A stretch of DNA of 64,000 nt from Planctomycetota bacterium (GCA_002746535.1 NVWA01000015.1:62001-126000), one strand, 5' to 3'; numbered from the stretch's first letter, positions 19,693 through 31,647 are shown. The notes: generated from the sequence alone by a model not told the origin. Numbers and translations are program-made.

Positions 19693-20346
19693 TTATTGCA
19701 CATAAGGCAATACATACATCAGAATAGCTAAATAATGGCATACACTTCCACAAACAACAAAGCCGTGCCAAACAGCATGATAATATGGTTTTTCGTCAAA
19801 TATAAAAAAGAAAACACCAAAACTATAAGTGAGTCCTCCAACTACAAGCCAAACAAAACCACCAATACTAATATTCATAAATAAGGGCTCAATAGCGATT
19901 AAAATAATCCAACCCATAACCAGATAAAGTAAGACTGATATTTTAGGATATTTCCCAAAGAAAAATATCTTGAGAATAAAACCAGCTAAGGCAAATCCCC
20001 ATACAGTGAAAAAAATATGCCATCCCCAACTATTACGTAAATTTATTAATGTAAAGGGAGTGTAGGTACCAGCGATTAATAAATAGATGCTTAAATGATC
20101 TATTCGTTTTAAAACGAATTTTAATTTACCAACTTTTACAAAATGATAAAGCGTTGAAGATCCATACAATAATATAAGAGTTGAGCCATATACAATACAA
20201 CACACCATATTCCAAGTTGAAGCAGTATCGGTACCATGAAGAATTAAAAAGCATAACCCGACGATGGAAAGTAACAACCCAACACCATGGGTAATATAGT
20301 TAGCCCTTTCTTCGCCACATCCATAATTAACATTAAATTGAAACAT
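19693..20346 (-). CDS. Hemolysin III family (PAQR-like) membrane protein
   Basis: About 217 residues with seven predicted membrane segments. It matches the HlyIII/YqfA family: EERANYITHGVGLLLS at the start, the YGSSTLYHF segment and the late YHAVWHGFVVCGSVCHYLAI, whose histidines form the conserved zinc site of the PAQR fold. The role in bacteria is poorly known; lipid or membrane homeostasis is suggested. An upstream ATG at 20373 exists, but AAGG lies 5 nt before the ATG at 20346. Confidence 0.88.
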   Translation of the reverse strand: MFQFNVNYGCGEERANYITHGVGLLLSIVGLCFLILHGTDTASTWNMVCCIVYGSTLILLYGSSTLYHFVKVGKLKFVLKRIDHLSIYLLIAGTYTPFTLINLRNSWGWHIFFTVWGFALAGFILKIFFFGKYPKISVLLYLVMGWIILIAIEPLFMNISIGGFVWLVVGGLTYSFGVFFFIFDEKPYYHAVWHGFVVCGSVCHYLAILMYVLPYVQ

Positions 20347-20514
20347 ATAAGCCTTACCAAATAAGTAACCCATAAGATTAGTATATCGGTAAAAATCTCT
20401 GTTTTCAAAAAATTAAGTAGCAATTATTTATTTATTCTTTGAAGAATTGAGTGTTTATATTTAAACTAGGTTAACTAACAATATTTCTGCTCCATTTGTA
20501 CACAATAAGACAAC

Positions 20515-21057
20515 TTAATCGCCTAAAATGAACTCGTCTAATACTTGATAAATTGCTCCAGATTTGGTCAAATGACTTTGAACTAGATTAAATTGAGTAA
20601 TTGGAAATGCATCTATTTTGAAATGCGAGTTGAATTCTAAATAGGAGATTAATTTATTGAGGGCCACCTCTTTAAACCGAGCTATTGTGATGTGAGGTAT
20701 AAACTTCTCATCCTCTTCTTTCATTTTTAACTCTTCTCTTAACAGTAAATCTATTTTTCTTTTGAGAGATATTACGGGGCCACATTGATCTACTTTTAGC
20801 CAAAGAGTTTTAGGCTTGCCTCTGTTTGGAAAAACGTCTAAGCCTGTCAAACTTACGTTAAACTTCTTATGATGCGTCTTCTCAATCACATCAGCAATAT
20901 CGTCATATTCGATTTCATTAACATTACCAAAGAATCTTAATGTGAGGTGATAATTTTCTTTATCAACCCATTTTGCTCCAGGAATTCCACTAGATAATCT
21001 AGTAATTTTTATACGAAGTTCTTCTGGAATTGGAATTCCAAGAAATAATCTAATCAT
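20515..21057 (-). CDS. thpR: RNA 2',3'-cyclic phosphodiesterase
   Basis: This 180-aa 2H-phosphoesterase has the two catalytic H-x-T/S-x motifs, HLTL (37-40) and HITI (122-125). It opens 2',3'-cyclic phosphate ends on RNA (formerly called 2'-5' RNA ligase). It follows the STAS-domain gene by 9 nt, so the two are probably cotranscribed, though no functional link is obvious. Length is standard. Confidence 0.92.
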   Translation of the reverse strand: MIRLFLGIPIPEELRIKITRLSSGIPGAKWVDKENYHLTLRFFGNVNEIEYDDIADVIEKTHHKKFNVSLTGLDVFPNRGKPKTLWLKVDQCGPVISLKRKIDLLLREELKMKEEDEKFIPHITIARFKEVALNKLISYLEFNSHFKIDAFPITQFNLVQSHLTKSGAIYQVLDEFILGD

Positions 21058-21066
21058 GAGAAAAGT

Positions 21067-21408
21067 TTATTTAAAAGACTGTAAAGCCTCTTCAAGATTT
21101 GAAAATATAGGTAAATGAGTATTTAAACCAAAGGCCACCATTAATTCATAGACACTTGGAGATCCACAACATAGAACTAATTTGCCACCAGCATTACAAA
21201 TTTCTTTATTAGCCCAAATTAAAACAAACTCTGCTGCAGAGCAAAAACCATGCACACCTGAAAAATCAATCAATACCCTAAAATGTTTATCCGCTAAGTT
21301 CTCTTTGATAACATGTTCAAGCCCTTGATAAGTTTCATTATCCAAGTCACCAGTGACGTTGATAGTCAAAATATTATTTTCTTCAAGTTGAGTTATATTA
21401 AATGACAT
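21067..21408 (-). CDS. STAS-domain anti-sigma-factor antagonist
   Basis: A 113-aa single STAS domain. The conserved segment VLIDFSGVHGFCSAAEFVL aligns with the SpoIIAA-type motif whose serine is phosphorylated by a partner anti-sigma kinase. Partner kinases are not nearby. It heads a two-gene unit with thpR. It could control a sigma factor or a membrane process in a partner-switching circuit. Confidence 0.8.
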   Translation of the reverse strand: MSFNITQLEENNILTINVTGDLDNETYQGLEHVIKENLADKHFRVLIDFSGVHGFCSAAEFVLIWANKEICNAGGKLVLCCGSPSVYELMVAFGLNTHLPIFSNLEEALQSFK

Positions 21409-21541
21409 AGGGAGTTTTAGATTTTAAAAGAAATGGTAAAACGATGAAAATATTTATCTATTATTATCACTTAATGTCAATAATTTATTCAATTGCAAAC
21501 TTAAGTTTAAGGAAGATCTTTCACTTAATAAAAAGATAGTA

Positions 21542-21892
21542 CTATTTTTTCACTTCATTTATTTCATGAATTTTTGTTATTTCAACTTGACGAATCATTC
21601 GTAACCAAAACTGAATTCTTCCGCAATCTTTAGCTTCAAATTTTATCATAAACATACGAGGGTTTTTTTCCCAATTCCTTAAATTTTTGTATAGATCTTT
21701 AGGGAAAATAAAATCTTCTGGCAAGGATATCGGTCGCCAATTTTCATAATAAGGGAAAAAAAGTAACTTTTTACGATGAGGAATTTTCACTCTTATAAAA
21801 GAGATATCACGAATATTCGCTTTATCAGGCAACCCATTTTTTTCAAATGTATCTAGTCGGTAAAGACCTTCATAAACAATAGTATCATCCAT
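21542..21892 (-). CDS. Hypothetical protein coupled to the response regulator
   Basis: A 116-aa basic, aromatic-rich protein that I do not recognise. It appears as mixed beta strands (IVYEGLYRLDTFEK, IRDISFIRVKIPHRKKLLFF) with one helix, and no signal peptide or membrane segment. Its start ATG overlaps the end of the receiver-domain gene (ATGGATGA), so translation is coupled and the two products probably work together. A PilZ-like output domain is conceivable but the arginine motif is not clear. Confidence 0.6.
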   Translation of the reverse strand: MDDTIVYEGLYRLDTFEKNGLPDKANIRDISFIRVKIPHRKKLLFFPYYENWRPISLPEDFIFPKDLYKNLRNWEKNPRMFMIKFEAKDCGRIQFWLRMIRQVEITKIHEINEVKK

Positions 21893-22295
21893 TAGAATCA
21901 CTTAGAACTTCAACAACTGATTTTAATAATACTTCTGGAGAGCATGGTTTTTGCAAAGATTTTTTTGCACCTTTATAATCAGCTTTTAATAAAAACTCAT
22001 CTAACTCATCAAAATGATCATCCCCACCACCACTAATAGCAATTATTTTCACATCAGGATAATCTTTAATTAATGTAGAGATAACTTCTAAGCCACTCAT
22101 ACCTGGCATAAATAAATCCACAATTACCAAATCAAATGGATTTTCAAAAAACAATTTAATCGCTTCCTCACCACTAGCTGCCATACTCGTTATAAAGCCA
22201 CTAAACGATAGTATGTCGCTAAAGAGTTCTCTTAATTCTTTAAAGTCATCAACAATAAGAATTCTTTTATTATGTAAAGCTTCTGGAATTTCCAT
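21885..22295 (-). CDS. Single-domain response regulator
   Basis: This 136-aa CheY-like receiver has the acidic pair Asp16-Asp17, the phosphoacceptor Asp60 in LVIVDLFMPGMSG, a Ser in AISGG at the Thr position, and Lys in LQKPCS. There is no output domain. It is translationally coupled to the hypothetical gene downstream. The Hpt protein at 13.1 kb and this receiver may belong to one phosphorelay, but this is only a guess from presence in the same window. Confidence 0.92.
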   Translation of the reverse strand: MEIPEALHNKRILIVDDFKELRELFSDILSFSGFITSMAASGEEAIKLFFENPFDLVIVDLFMPGMSGLEVISTLIKDYPDVKIIAISGGGDDHFDELDEFLLKADYKGAKKSLQKPCSPEVLLKSVVEVLSDSNG

Positions 22296-22407
22296 TAATT
22301 AAAATTACTCATCACAAAATTTATTAAAATCACAAAGTATATTTCAATCAATAAAAATGTAAAGTTTCTATCAATGAATTAGATGAATCTTAAGTGTTAT
22401 TAAAATA

Positions 22408-22731
22408 TTAATCTGAACTTTTTGTGGGTTTTTCTTTTTTTACAGTAGACGCGGATGACTTTTTTGTGTCGTCGCTTTTTGTGCTAACAGAAGCATCATC
22501 CTTTTTAGCAGGAGTTTCTTTTGTTTCACTAGGATTTTCTTTTTTAACTTTTTTATAATCAGTTTCATAAAAGCCAGAACCTTTAAAAACAATACCACCA
22601 CCACCTGAAATTAATCTTTCAAGTTTATTCTTTTTGCATTCGGGACATTTTACTAATCTGTCTTCTGACATGGTCTGAAATTCAATAAATTTGTGATTAC
22701 AATGACCGCATTCATACTCATAATTTGGCAT
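22408..22731 (-). CDS. FmdB-family zinc-ribbon protein
   Basis: The 107-aa protein begins with the FmdB/CxxC putative regulatory zinc ribbon: Cys8, Cys11, Cys29, Cys32 in MPNYEYECGHCNHKF and CPECKKNK. A GGGGIVFKGSGFY segment follows, and then a low-complexity Lys/Ser/Thr/Glu tail. The family is named after an amide-degradation regulator, but the real role is unknown. Its start overlaps the grpE stop by one base (TAATG), which makes it the last gene of a dnaJ-grpE-fmdB unit and suggests a link with protein quality control. Confidence 0.85.
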   Translation of the reverse strand: MPNYEYECGHCNHKFIEFQTMSEDRLVKCPECKKNKLERLISGGGGIVFKGSGFYETDYKKVKKENPSETKETPAKKDDASVSTKSDDTKKSSASTVKKEKPTKSSD

Positions 22732-23378
22732 TATTCAGAACCTGAATCACTTTCTGCATCAGCACTTGTTTCACTTTCAGATTTTTCATCTTCAACAACT
22801 TTTGGCTCACAAGATACTGTTACCATAGCAGGTTGAACCAACATACCTTTCAGTGTATAACCTTTTGATATTACACTTAAAATTGAATTTTCAGGATGCT
22901 CATCACTTTCAACCCTCGTTAATGGTTGGTGAAAATTTGCATCAAAGGGCTGACCTATTTCTGCTGAAACAACTTCAACTCCAATTTCTGACAAGATATT
23001 TTTAAAACCTTGATCAACCATTTTCATACCACCAAGAACACCTTTTACATCGGTGGCTTGTTCAGCAGATTGAATTCCTAAATCAAAATCACCTCTAACA
23101 GTTAAAAACTTTGTCACTACATTTTTAATAGCAATATTTACTTTTTTCTCTGTTTCTTTAAATTGAGCTCTACGGAAATTTTCTTGCTCAGCTCTCAAAC
23201 GAAGCATTTGATCTTCTAAATCTTTACATTTTGCTTCAAAATCCTCTGGGACTTCTTCTTCGGCACTCTCAACTTGTTTAGTATCTTCTTCTATATTTTC
23301 TTGAGAGACGGCTTCATCAACTTTAGGTTCGTCATCTTTAACTTCTGAATTTTCCAATTCATTTTCCGCTGAATTCAT
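22731..23378 (-). CDS. grpE: Nucleotide exchange factor GrpE
   Basis: This 215-aa co-chaperone releases ADP from DnaK. An acidic N-terminal tail leads into the long coiled-coil helix (LEDQMLRLRAEQENFRRAQ), and the C-terminal beta-wing has the signature GQPFDANFHQPLTR and GYTLKGMLVQPAMVTV. It sits between dnaJ and fmdB. dnaK is not in this window, which is unusual because grpE and dnaJ usually flank it. Confidence 0.95.
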   Translation of the reverse strand: MNSAENELENSEVKDDEPKVDEAVSQENIEEDTKQVESAEEEVPEDFEAKCKDLEDQMLRLRAEQENFRRAQFKETEKKVNIAIKNVVTKFLTVRGDFDLGIQSAEQATDVKGVLGGMKMVDQGFKNILSEIGVEVVSAEIGQPFDANFHQPLTRVESDEHPENSILSVISKGYTLKGMLVQPAMVTVSCEPKVVEDEKSESETSADAESDSGSE

Positions 23379-23397
23379 AATTTAATTCCACTTATCT

Positions 23398-24537
23398 TTA
23401 AAATAGTTCTTTTACTTTTTCTAAAAATGTTTTTCTTTTTGGAGAAACATCTCTTTTCTCTAATTCTGCTAAATTTCTTAGCACATCTTCCTGCTCACTG
23501 CTGATATCTTTTGGAATTTCTACTACAATTTTAACTAACTGATTTCCAACTCCATACCCTTGAGTATTTTTAAATCCTCTTCCTGGTATTTTAAATATTT
23601 GACCACTTTGAGTTCCTTTAGGTACAGTTAATTTAATTTTCCCTGAAAAAGTGGGAACTTCTAAATCACATCCTAATACTGCTTGAGTATAGGAAACCGG
23701 AACTTCGCAAACTAAATCATCATCGATGCGGTGAAAGAAATTATGGGGCGCAACATGAATATAACAATGCAAATCACCTCGCGATGCACCTGCTTCACCA
23801 ACATCACCTTCCCCGAACATTCTTAATCGTGTACTATCTTCGATACCAGCAGGAATCTTAACTTTGATTTTCACATTCTTGGCTTCCTTACCATCACCGC
23901 GACATAAAGTACAAGGGCTTTCTATAATTTTCCCATTACCGCGACAAGTAGGACAACTTTGACGTACAGAGAAAAAGCCTTGTGAGGCTATAACTTCACC
24001 TTGACCATTACAAGTACTACAAGTTTTAGGTTTAGTGCCTTCTTTCGCACCAGATCCATTACATTTTCCACAAATCTCATTACGTTTCAATTCGATTGTT
24101 TTTTCACAACCTTCATAAGATTCTAATAATGTGATATTCATATTACATCGTAGTGTAGCACCTTTTGATTGTCTTGAGCCACCGCTATCGCCACCAAAGA
24201 AACTATCAAAAATACTGCCACCACCGCCACTACTAGCTCCGCCACCAAATATATCGCTAAAATGGCTGAAAATATCATCCGTAGATCTAAATCCACCGCC
24301 ATAGCCTTGACCGCTTAAACCTTCGTGACCATATTGATCATATACAGCTTTTTTATTATCATCGCTCAATATGTCATAGGCTTCAGAAACTTCTTTGAAT
24401 TTTTGTTCAGCATTGTCATCTCCCTGATTTCTATCAGGATGAAATTTCATAGCCAATTTTTTATAAGATTTTTTTAGTTCTGGTGCGGTAACATTTTTTT
24501 GTACACCTAAAACTTCATATGGGTCTCGCTTCGACAT
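23398..24537 (-). CDS. dnaJ: Chaperone protein DnaJ
   Basis: A full-length 379-aa type I Hsp40. The J domain contains the HPD motif (KFHPDRN). A Gly/Ser-rich linker follows, then four CxxCxGxG zinc-finger repeats (CGKCNGSG, CSTCNGQG, CPTCRGNG, CTLCRGDG) and the C-terminal substrate-binding domains. It stimulates DnaK ATPase. It lies 80 nt after a groEL gene, but a strong terminator is in between, so it may have its own promoter or depend on read-through. Confidence 0.97.
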   Translation of the reverse strand: MSKRDPYEVLGVQKNVTAPELKKSYKKLAMKFHPDRNQGDDNAEQKFKEVSEAYDILSDDNKKAVYDQYGHEGLSGQGYGGGFRSTDDIFSHFSDIFGGGASSGGGGSIFDSFFGGDSGGSRQSKGATLRCNMNITLLESYEGCEKTIELKRNEICGKCNGSGAKEGTKPKTCSTCNGQGEVIASQGFFSVRQSCPTCRGNGKIIESPCTLCRGDGKEAKNVKIKVKIPAGIEDSTRLRMFGEGDVGEAGASRGDLHCYIHVAPHNFFHRIDDDLVCEVPVSYTQAVLGCDLEVPTFSGKIKLTVPKGTQSGQIFKIPGRGFKNTQGYGVGNQLVKIVVEIPKDISSEQEDVLRNLAELEKRDVSPKRKTFLEKVKELF

Positions 24538-24560
24538 TAATTCTTAAGCCTTTCACAATG

Positions 24561-24604
24561 AAAAAAACTAAAAATACATCCCATGCTAATTAACACGGGA
24601 TGTA
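24561..24604 (-). terminator. Rho-independent terminator after the groESL cluster
   Basis: On the minus strand TACATCCC and GGGATGTA form a GC-containing stem (24575-24604), extended by two pairs after one mismatch, and it is followed by TTTTTAGTTTTTTT. This is the best intrinsic terminator in the chaperone region and separates groEL from dnaJ. Confidence 0.8.
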
Positions 24605-24617
24605 CAATCACAATTTA

Positions 24618-26234
<1,617 letters not shown>

Positions 26235-26274
26235 TTATTTCCTTTTTCTATAAATTAAAATTTTATTTCTTCTA

Positions 26275-26565
26275 TTATTTAACAAGCGCTAAAACATCTG
26301 ATTCATTTAAGATCAAATGCTCTTCGCCATCCAAAGTAACTTCAGTGCCACCATATTTACTGAAGATAACAACATCACCGACAGAAACATCTGATTTTGC
26401 ACGTTTACCGTTATCTAGCACTTTACCACTGCCAACAGCAACAATTTTACCCTTTTGAGGTTTTTCTTGTGCTGAATCAGGTAGAATAATTCCACCAGCA
26501 GTTTTTTCTTGTGAATCCAATCTCTTAACAACTAAGCGATCTTCTAATGGTTTAATCTTTGACAT
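26275..26565 (-). CDS. groS: 10 kDa co-chaperonin GroES (copy 1)
   Basis: This 96-aa GroES caps the GroEL ring. It has the N-terminal [11 protein letters not shown] strand, the mobile-loop region [20 protein letters not shown] and KYGGTEV near the C-terminus. It precedes the tail-less groEL and lies 50 nt after the other groEL, so the four genes probably form one transcript. Confidence 0.96.
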   Translation of the reverse strand: MSKIKPLEDRLVVKRLDSQEKTAGGIILPDSAQEKPQKGKIVAVGSGKVLDNGKRAKSDVSVGDVVIFSKYGGTEVTLDGEEHLILNESDVLALVK

Positions 26566-26615
26566 TTTATTTTCCTTATATTAATTAATTCATTATTAAC
26601 GAAATGCGAATGAAA

Positions 26616-28313
<1,698 letters not shown>

Positions 28314-28347
28314 TTATCTCCTAATATATTTATTTAATTTATTTAAT

Positions 28348-28638
28348 TTATTTACTCAATACGGCTAATACATCACTTTCGGACATAATTAGATAATCGT
28401 TGTCACCATCTTGAACTTCTGTGCCAGCATATGAAGTAAAAAGAACTTCATCACCTTTTTTCAGAACCATCTCACCACGAGCACCAGAATCAGTAACTTT
28501 ACCTTTTCCTACAGCAATCACTTTGCCTTGTTTTGGTTTTTCTTGAGCTGAATCTGGTAGAACAATTCCACCTTTTGAAACTGCGGCAGCTTCTACTCTT
28601 TCAACAATAATTTTGTCGTATAATGGAACTAATGCCAT
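28348..28638 (-). CDS. groS: 10 kDa co-chaperonin GroES (copy 2)
   Basis: A 96-aa GroES, first gene of the chaperonin cluster. The mobile loop reads [22 protein letters not shown] and differs from copy 1 in the tip region (VSKGG against KTAGG). GGAGG lies just upstream of the ATG. The promoter must lie in the following 300 nt, which hold two related inverted repeats but no CIRCE element. Confidence 0.96.
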   Translation of the reverse strand: MALVPLYDKIIVERVEAAAVSKGGIVLPDSAQEKPKQGKVIAVGKGKVTDSGARGEMVLKKGDEVLFTSYAGTEVQDGDNDYLIMSESDVLAVLSK

Positions 28639-28781
28639 TCCTACATCCTCCTTCTAAAATTAAAATGATAATCAATATTTATAATTCTTATGTAATAAGC
28701 AATAAAAATGCCACTAGCTATCAAGCACTTAAATTACTATAAATCAGCAAGTTACATTAATCTATGAATTCAAAAGGTTTC

Positions 28782-28832
28782 GTTTGTCAGTATGACAAAC
28801 AGGGTTTTTTATCTTTCTTGTCCAAATGACAA
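28782..28832. promoter_or_regulatory. Two TTGTC-N5-GACAA inverted repeats between groES and trpS
   Basis: Site 1 is GTTTGTCA-GTA-TGACAAAC (28782-28800), with perfect 8-bp arms. Site 2 is TTGTC-CAAAT-GACAA (28818-28832). Both have the same core spacing and their starts are 34 bp apart, as for two operator sites. They lie 145-195 nt upstream of groES and about 200 nt before trpS. They match neither CIRCE nor HAIR. The 28639-29028 region holds nothing else that I can identify. Confidence 0.5.
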
Positions 28833-29028
28833 TCATAATAATGGATCTTTTTAATGCGCATTTTGTTTTTATCTCAAAGGATCAATTTCTCGAAATGCCC
28901 AAATCTAAATCTAGATTACCTGAAATGTCTCACTGACTCATCCACTCACAAAATTGGCTCTTTTACTTCTAAAAGAATTCTCTAAAATGCTTAGCCATTT
29001 AATCCATATTTATCAAAACGAGAAAAGA

Positions 29029-29994
29029 ATGAGAGTATTATCAGGTATCCAACCTTCTGGAATCATGCACCTAGGAAATTACTTTGGTGCTATTCAACAG
29101 TACTTGGAATTACAATCAAAACATGAATGCTTATTTTTTATTGCAAATTTTCATGCAATGACTTCCATACATGATAATAAAATATTAAAAGAGAATACGC
29201 TACAAGTCGCAATAGACTATTTAGCCCTAGGGTTAGATCCAGAAAAATCATCTTTATTCATTCAATCAGATATACCAGAACTAACCGAGTTAACTTGGTT
29301 TTTCTCCTCAATCACAAACATGGGATTGCTTGAAAGATGTCACTCTTATAAAGATAAAATTGCTAATAATGCAACACCGAGTCATGCACTTTTTTCTTAC
29401 CCACTACTCATGGCTGCCGATATATTAATTTATAAATCAAATTTGGTACCCGTCGGCAAAGATCAAATCCAACATTTAGAGGTGACTAGAGATGTTGCTC
29501 AAAGTTTTAATCACACGTTCAAGACAGATATTTTTCCATTACCAGAAGGTTATACTCCTGATCATGTCGCGTTAGTCCCAGGCATTGACGGTCAAAAAAT
29601 GAGCAAATCATACGAAAATACAATTCCTATTTTTGGCCCAGAAAAAAAATTACGAAAAATCATCATGAGTATCAAAACAGACTCCTTAGAAATGGATGAT
29701 CCCAAAGATCCCGACAGCTGTAATATCTTTAACCTCTATCGTCTGTTTGCAACTGAAGACCAAAAAACGGATTTAGCAAACCGCTACCGTAAAGGTGGTC
29801 TAGGTTATGGACATGCCAAACAAGAACTTTTCGAATTAATGCTGGATTACTTTTCAGATGCACGCACAAAAAGAGAGGAGTTGATGAATGATCACTCTTA
29901 CGTACAAGCTGCTCTGAAAAAGGGCGCAGAAAAAGCTCGTGCTATTGCCATCGAAACAATGAAAGAAGTTCGCACTCTAGTTGGCATCAATTAA
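29029..29994 (+). CDS. trpS: Tryptophanyl-tRNA synthetase
   Basis: A 321-aa class I synthetase. Motifs are HLGN (14-17, the HIGH equivalent) and KMSKS (190-194), with the TrpRS signature MRVLSGIQPSGIMHLGNY at the very start. The frame runs 75 nt further upstream from a TTG, but family alignment and a GAG-containing ribosome-binding site favour the ATG at 29029. It is monocistronic and convergent with the sigma-54 activator gene, whose end is 9 nt away. Confidence 0.95.
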   Translation: MRVLSGIQPSGIMHLGNYFGAIQQYLELQSKHECLFFIANFHAMTSIHDNKILKENTLQVAIDYLALGLDPEKSSLFIQSDIPELTELTWFFSSITNMGLLERCHSYKDKIANNATPSHALFSYPLLMAADILIYKSNLVPVGKDQIQHLEVTRDVAQSFNHTFKTDIFPLPEGYTPDHVALVPGIDGQKMSKSYENTIPIFGPEKKLRKIIMSIKTDSLEMDDPKDPDSCNIFNLYRLFATEDQKTDLANRYRKGGLGYGHAKQELFELMLDYFSDARTKREELMNDHSYVQAALKKGAEKARAIAIETMKEVRTLVGIN

Positions 29995-30003
29995 CAACTT
30001 CAA

Positions 30004-31473
30004 TTATTTATGATTTTGCACATGCTTCTTCACTGTCCTACGGTCTAGTCCAGTAATTTTGGCAACACTTTCATACGAGTTATGCTTTTGATAAAGATGA
30101 TAGCAATATTGCGCAATTAATTCAGCACACGATAAATCACCTTGGTCAAATTGCTCCGTTATATTTTTTGAACCTTGTGAGCTAATCATATTAGGCTGAC
30201 AACTGCCTTTGACAATAATACTACGAATGCATTGCTCCAACTCTCGTACATTGCCAGGCCAAGAATAATCTACACCCAAATCTCTTACAATAATTTCTTT
30301 TACTGAATTAGTTTTATCAGAAGAATCAATTCCAGTCATCGTTTTTAGAACATGAGAAATCATAATGTCTAACTCTTCGTTATTTTCTTTAATTCTCCTA
30401 TTAAGCGTTGGTACAAGAATAATATCAGAACACAATCGGTAATAGAAATCTTCTCGAAACTCACCTCTTTCACACATACTCGCCAAAGGCCTATTTGTAG
30501 CCGCTACAACCCTTCCTGAAAATCGTTTGGGTTCGAATCCTCCAACGGTGGTAAATGTTCTTTCTTGCAAAACTTTTAATAATTTAATTTGTACAGAAAC
30601 AGCAATGTCGCCTATTTCATCTAAAAAAATGGTTCCATGCTTATTACACTTTGAAAGAACCCCTACATGACCAGAAATTGCACCAGTAAAGGCTCCTTTT
30701 TGATGACCAAACAATTCAGACTCCAATAGATTTTCGACATACTGACTTAAATTAATCGCTTGGTAATTTTCAAGAAAACTATATTCAAAAGATTCATTCT
30801 TTTCATTAAATGGTACGTAACCACTCCAACCAATTGCCGAAGCCACTGCTCCTTTTCCAGTTCCCGTTTCACCCAACAAGAGTGTTGAAAAATCCTCCAT
30901 TCGATTCCACAAATGTTGCTCATAAAAATTTAAATTATGTGTGAAAATATTATTCCACAAAGATGATCTCAATTCTTGCATACAAGGGCTAACGCCAATC
31001 AGACGGTTTTTTATAAAATAAAATGCTCTCCTGATTTGATAGGCAATTGATAAATACCTAAACGATTCTTTTTTAGAAAGACCCCGCTTTAATAATCCAC
31101 CAGTGAAGTCTTTGTAGAATAAAACTTTAACTGAATCTTCACCATTTTGAATCTGGTCTACAATAAGATCATCAAAATCTTTCAAATGGCGATGATAAAC
31201 ATCAAATAAATAAACCCACTTCATCACTTTTTGATCGTGCACAGAAAAGTCTAAAAGCTTTGTCTGATTTTTTTTATCAATCTTATCAACCTGATGACTG
31301 ACTTCCTCAATCACTTCATTTAAATACTCTAGGTTATCCCGAGGAGTTTTAGCCTTTCGCGTTATCTTTTTATCCAATTCAAAACGCTGGCTGCTAAAAG
31401 GATTTGCAAATACTATTTTTGAAGCATATTGAAAAATTTCTAATGAGCCTTTATCAATTGATTTATTAACCAC
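30004..31473 (-). CDS. Sigma-54-dependent transcriptional activator (unrecognised sensor domain)
   Basis: A 489-aa enhancer-binding protein. The AAA+ domain (about 195-390) has Walker A GETGTGKG (201-208), GAFTGA (260-265, contacts sigma-54) and Walker B IFLDEI (282-287). A Fis-type helix-turn-helix ends the protein (SVAKITGLDRRTVKKHV). The N-terminal ~190 residues are helical and match no receiver, GAF, PAS or RtcR domain that I can recognise, so the signal is unknown. It is divergent from the VIT-VWA/rhombosortase operon, which has a -24/-12 promoter, and is its likely activator. Neighbour and promoter fit; the regulatory link is inferred. Confidence 0.88.
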   Translation of the reverse strand: MVNKSIDKGSLEIFQYASKIVFANPFSSQRFELDKKITRKAKTPRDNLEYLNEVIEEVSHQVDKIDKKNQTKLLDFSVHDQKVMKWVYLFDVYHRHLKDFDDLIVDQIQNGEDSVKVLFYKDFTGGLLKRGLSKKESFRYLSIAYQIRRAFYFIKNRLIGVSPCMQELRSSLWNNIFTHNLNFYEQHLWNRMEDFSTLLLGETGTGKGAVASAIGWSGYVPFNEKNESFEYSFLENYQAINLSQYVENLLESELFGHQKGAFTGAISGHVGVLSKCNKHGTIFLDEIGDIAVSVQIKLLKVLQERTFTTVGGFEPKRFSGRVVAATNRPLASMCERGEFREDFYYRLCSDIILVPTLNRRIKENNEELDIMISHVLKTMTGIDSSDKTNSVKEIIVRDLGVDYSWPGNVRELEQCIRSIIVKGSCQPNMISSQGSKNITEQFDQGDLSCAELIAQYCYHLYQKHNSYESVAKITGLDRRTVKKHVQNHK

Positions 31474-31505
31474 TGCTTATCTCCGCCCTAATAAAAAAGC
31501 AATTC

Positions 31506-31546
31506 ATTGTACAATTTTTGACTATCATGATAGCTTAAAATGTACA
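31506..31546. promoter_or_regulatory. Palindrome cluster, likely activator binding site (UAS)
   Basis: ATTGTACAAT (31506-31515), CTATCATGATAG (31522-31533) and TGTACA (31541-31546) are each perfect palindromes set symmetrically, with TGTACA flanking the central one. The cluster is about 110-150 bp upstream of the sigma-54 start site, a usual place for enhancer sites. Confidence 0.5.
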
Positions 31547-31587
31547 TAACAATCGAAATCAGAACACGCCTTATATTGAGAAAAAAG

Positions 31588-31618
31588 TTATAAGCACCTT
31601 ATACGTAGTCGCTTATAA
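31588..31618. promoter_or_regulatory. Inverted repeat TTATAAGC-N15-GCTTATAA
   Basis: Two perfect 8-bp arms (31588-31595 and 31611-31618) lie just upstream of the -24 box. They may be a second regulator site or a bend region between the enhancer and promoter. Confidence 0.4.
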
Positions 31619-31631
31619 ATTCCATCAAGTG

Positions 31632-31647
31632 TGGCATCAAAGTTGTT
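31632..31647 (+). promoter_or_regulatory. Sigma-54 (-24/-12) promoter
   Basis: TGGCAT-CAAAG-TTGTT has GG and GT spaced by exactly 10 nt, as the RpoN consensus requires (TGGCAC-N5-TTGC). The start would fall near 31658, 25 nt before the VIT-VWA gene, whose ribosome-binding site AGGAG follows. Confidence 0.65.

Noticed and set aside
28639..28953. Search for a CIRCE element upstream of groES
   Set aside because: No TTAGCACTC-N9-GAGTGCTAA pair is present; a lone AAGCACTT near 28723 has no partner.
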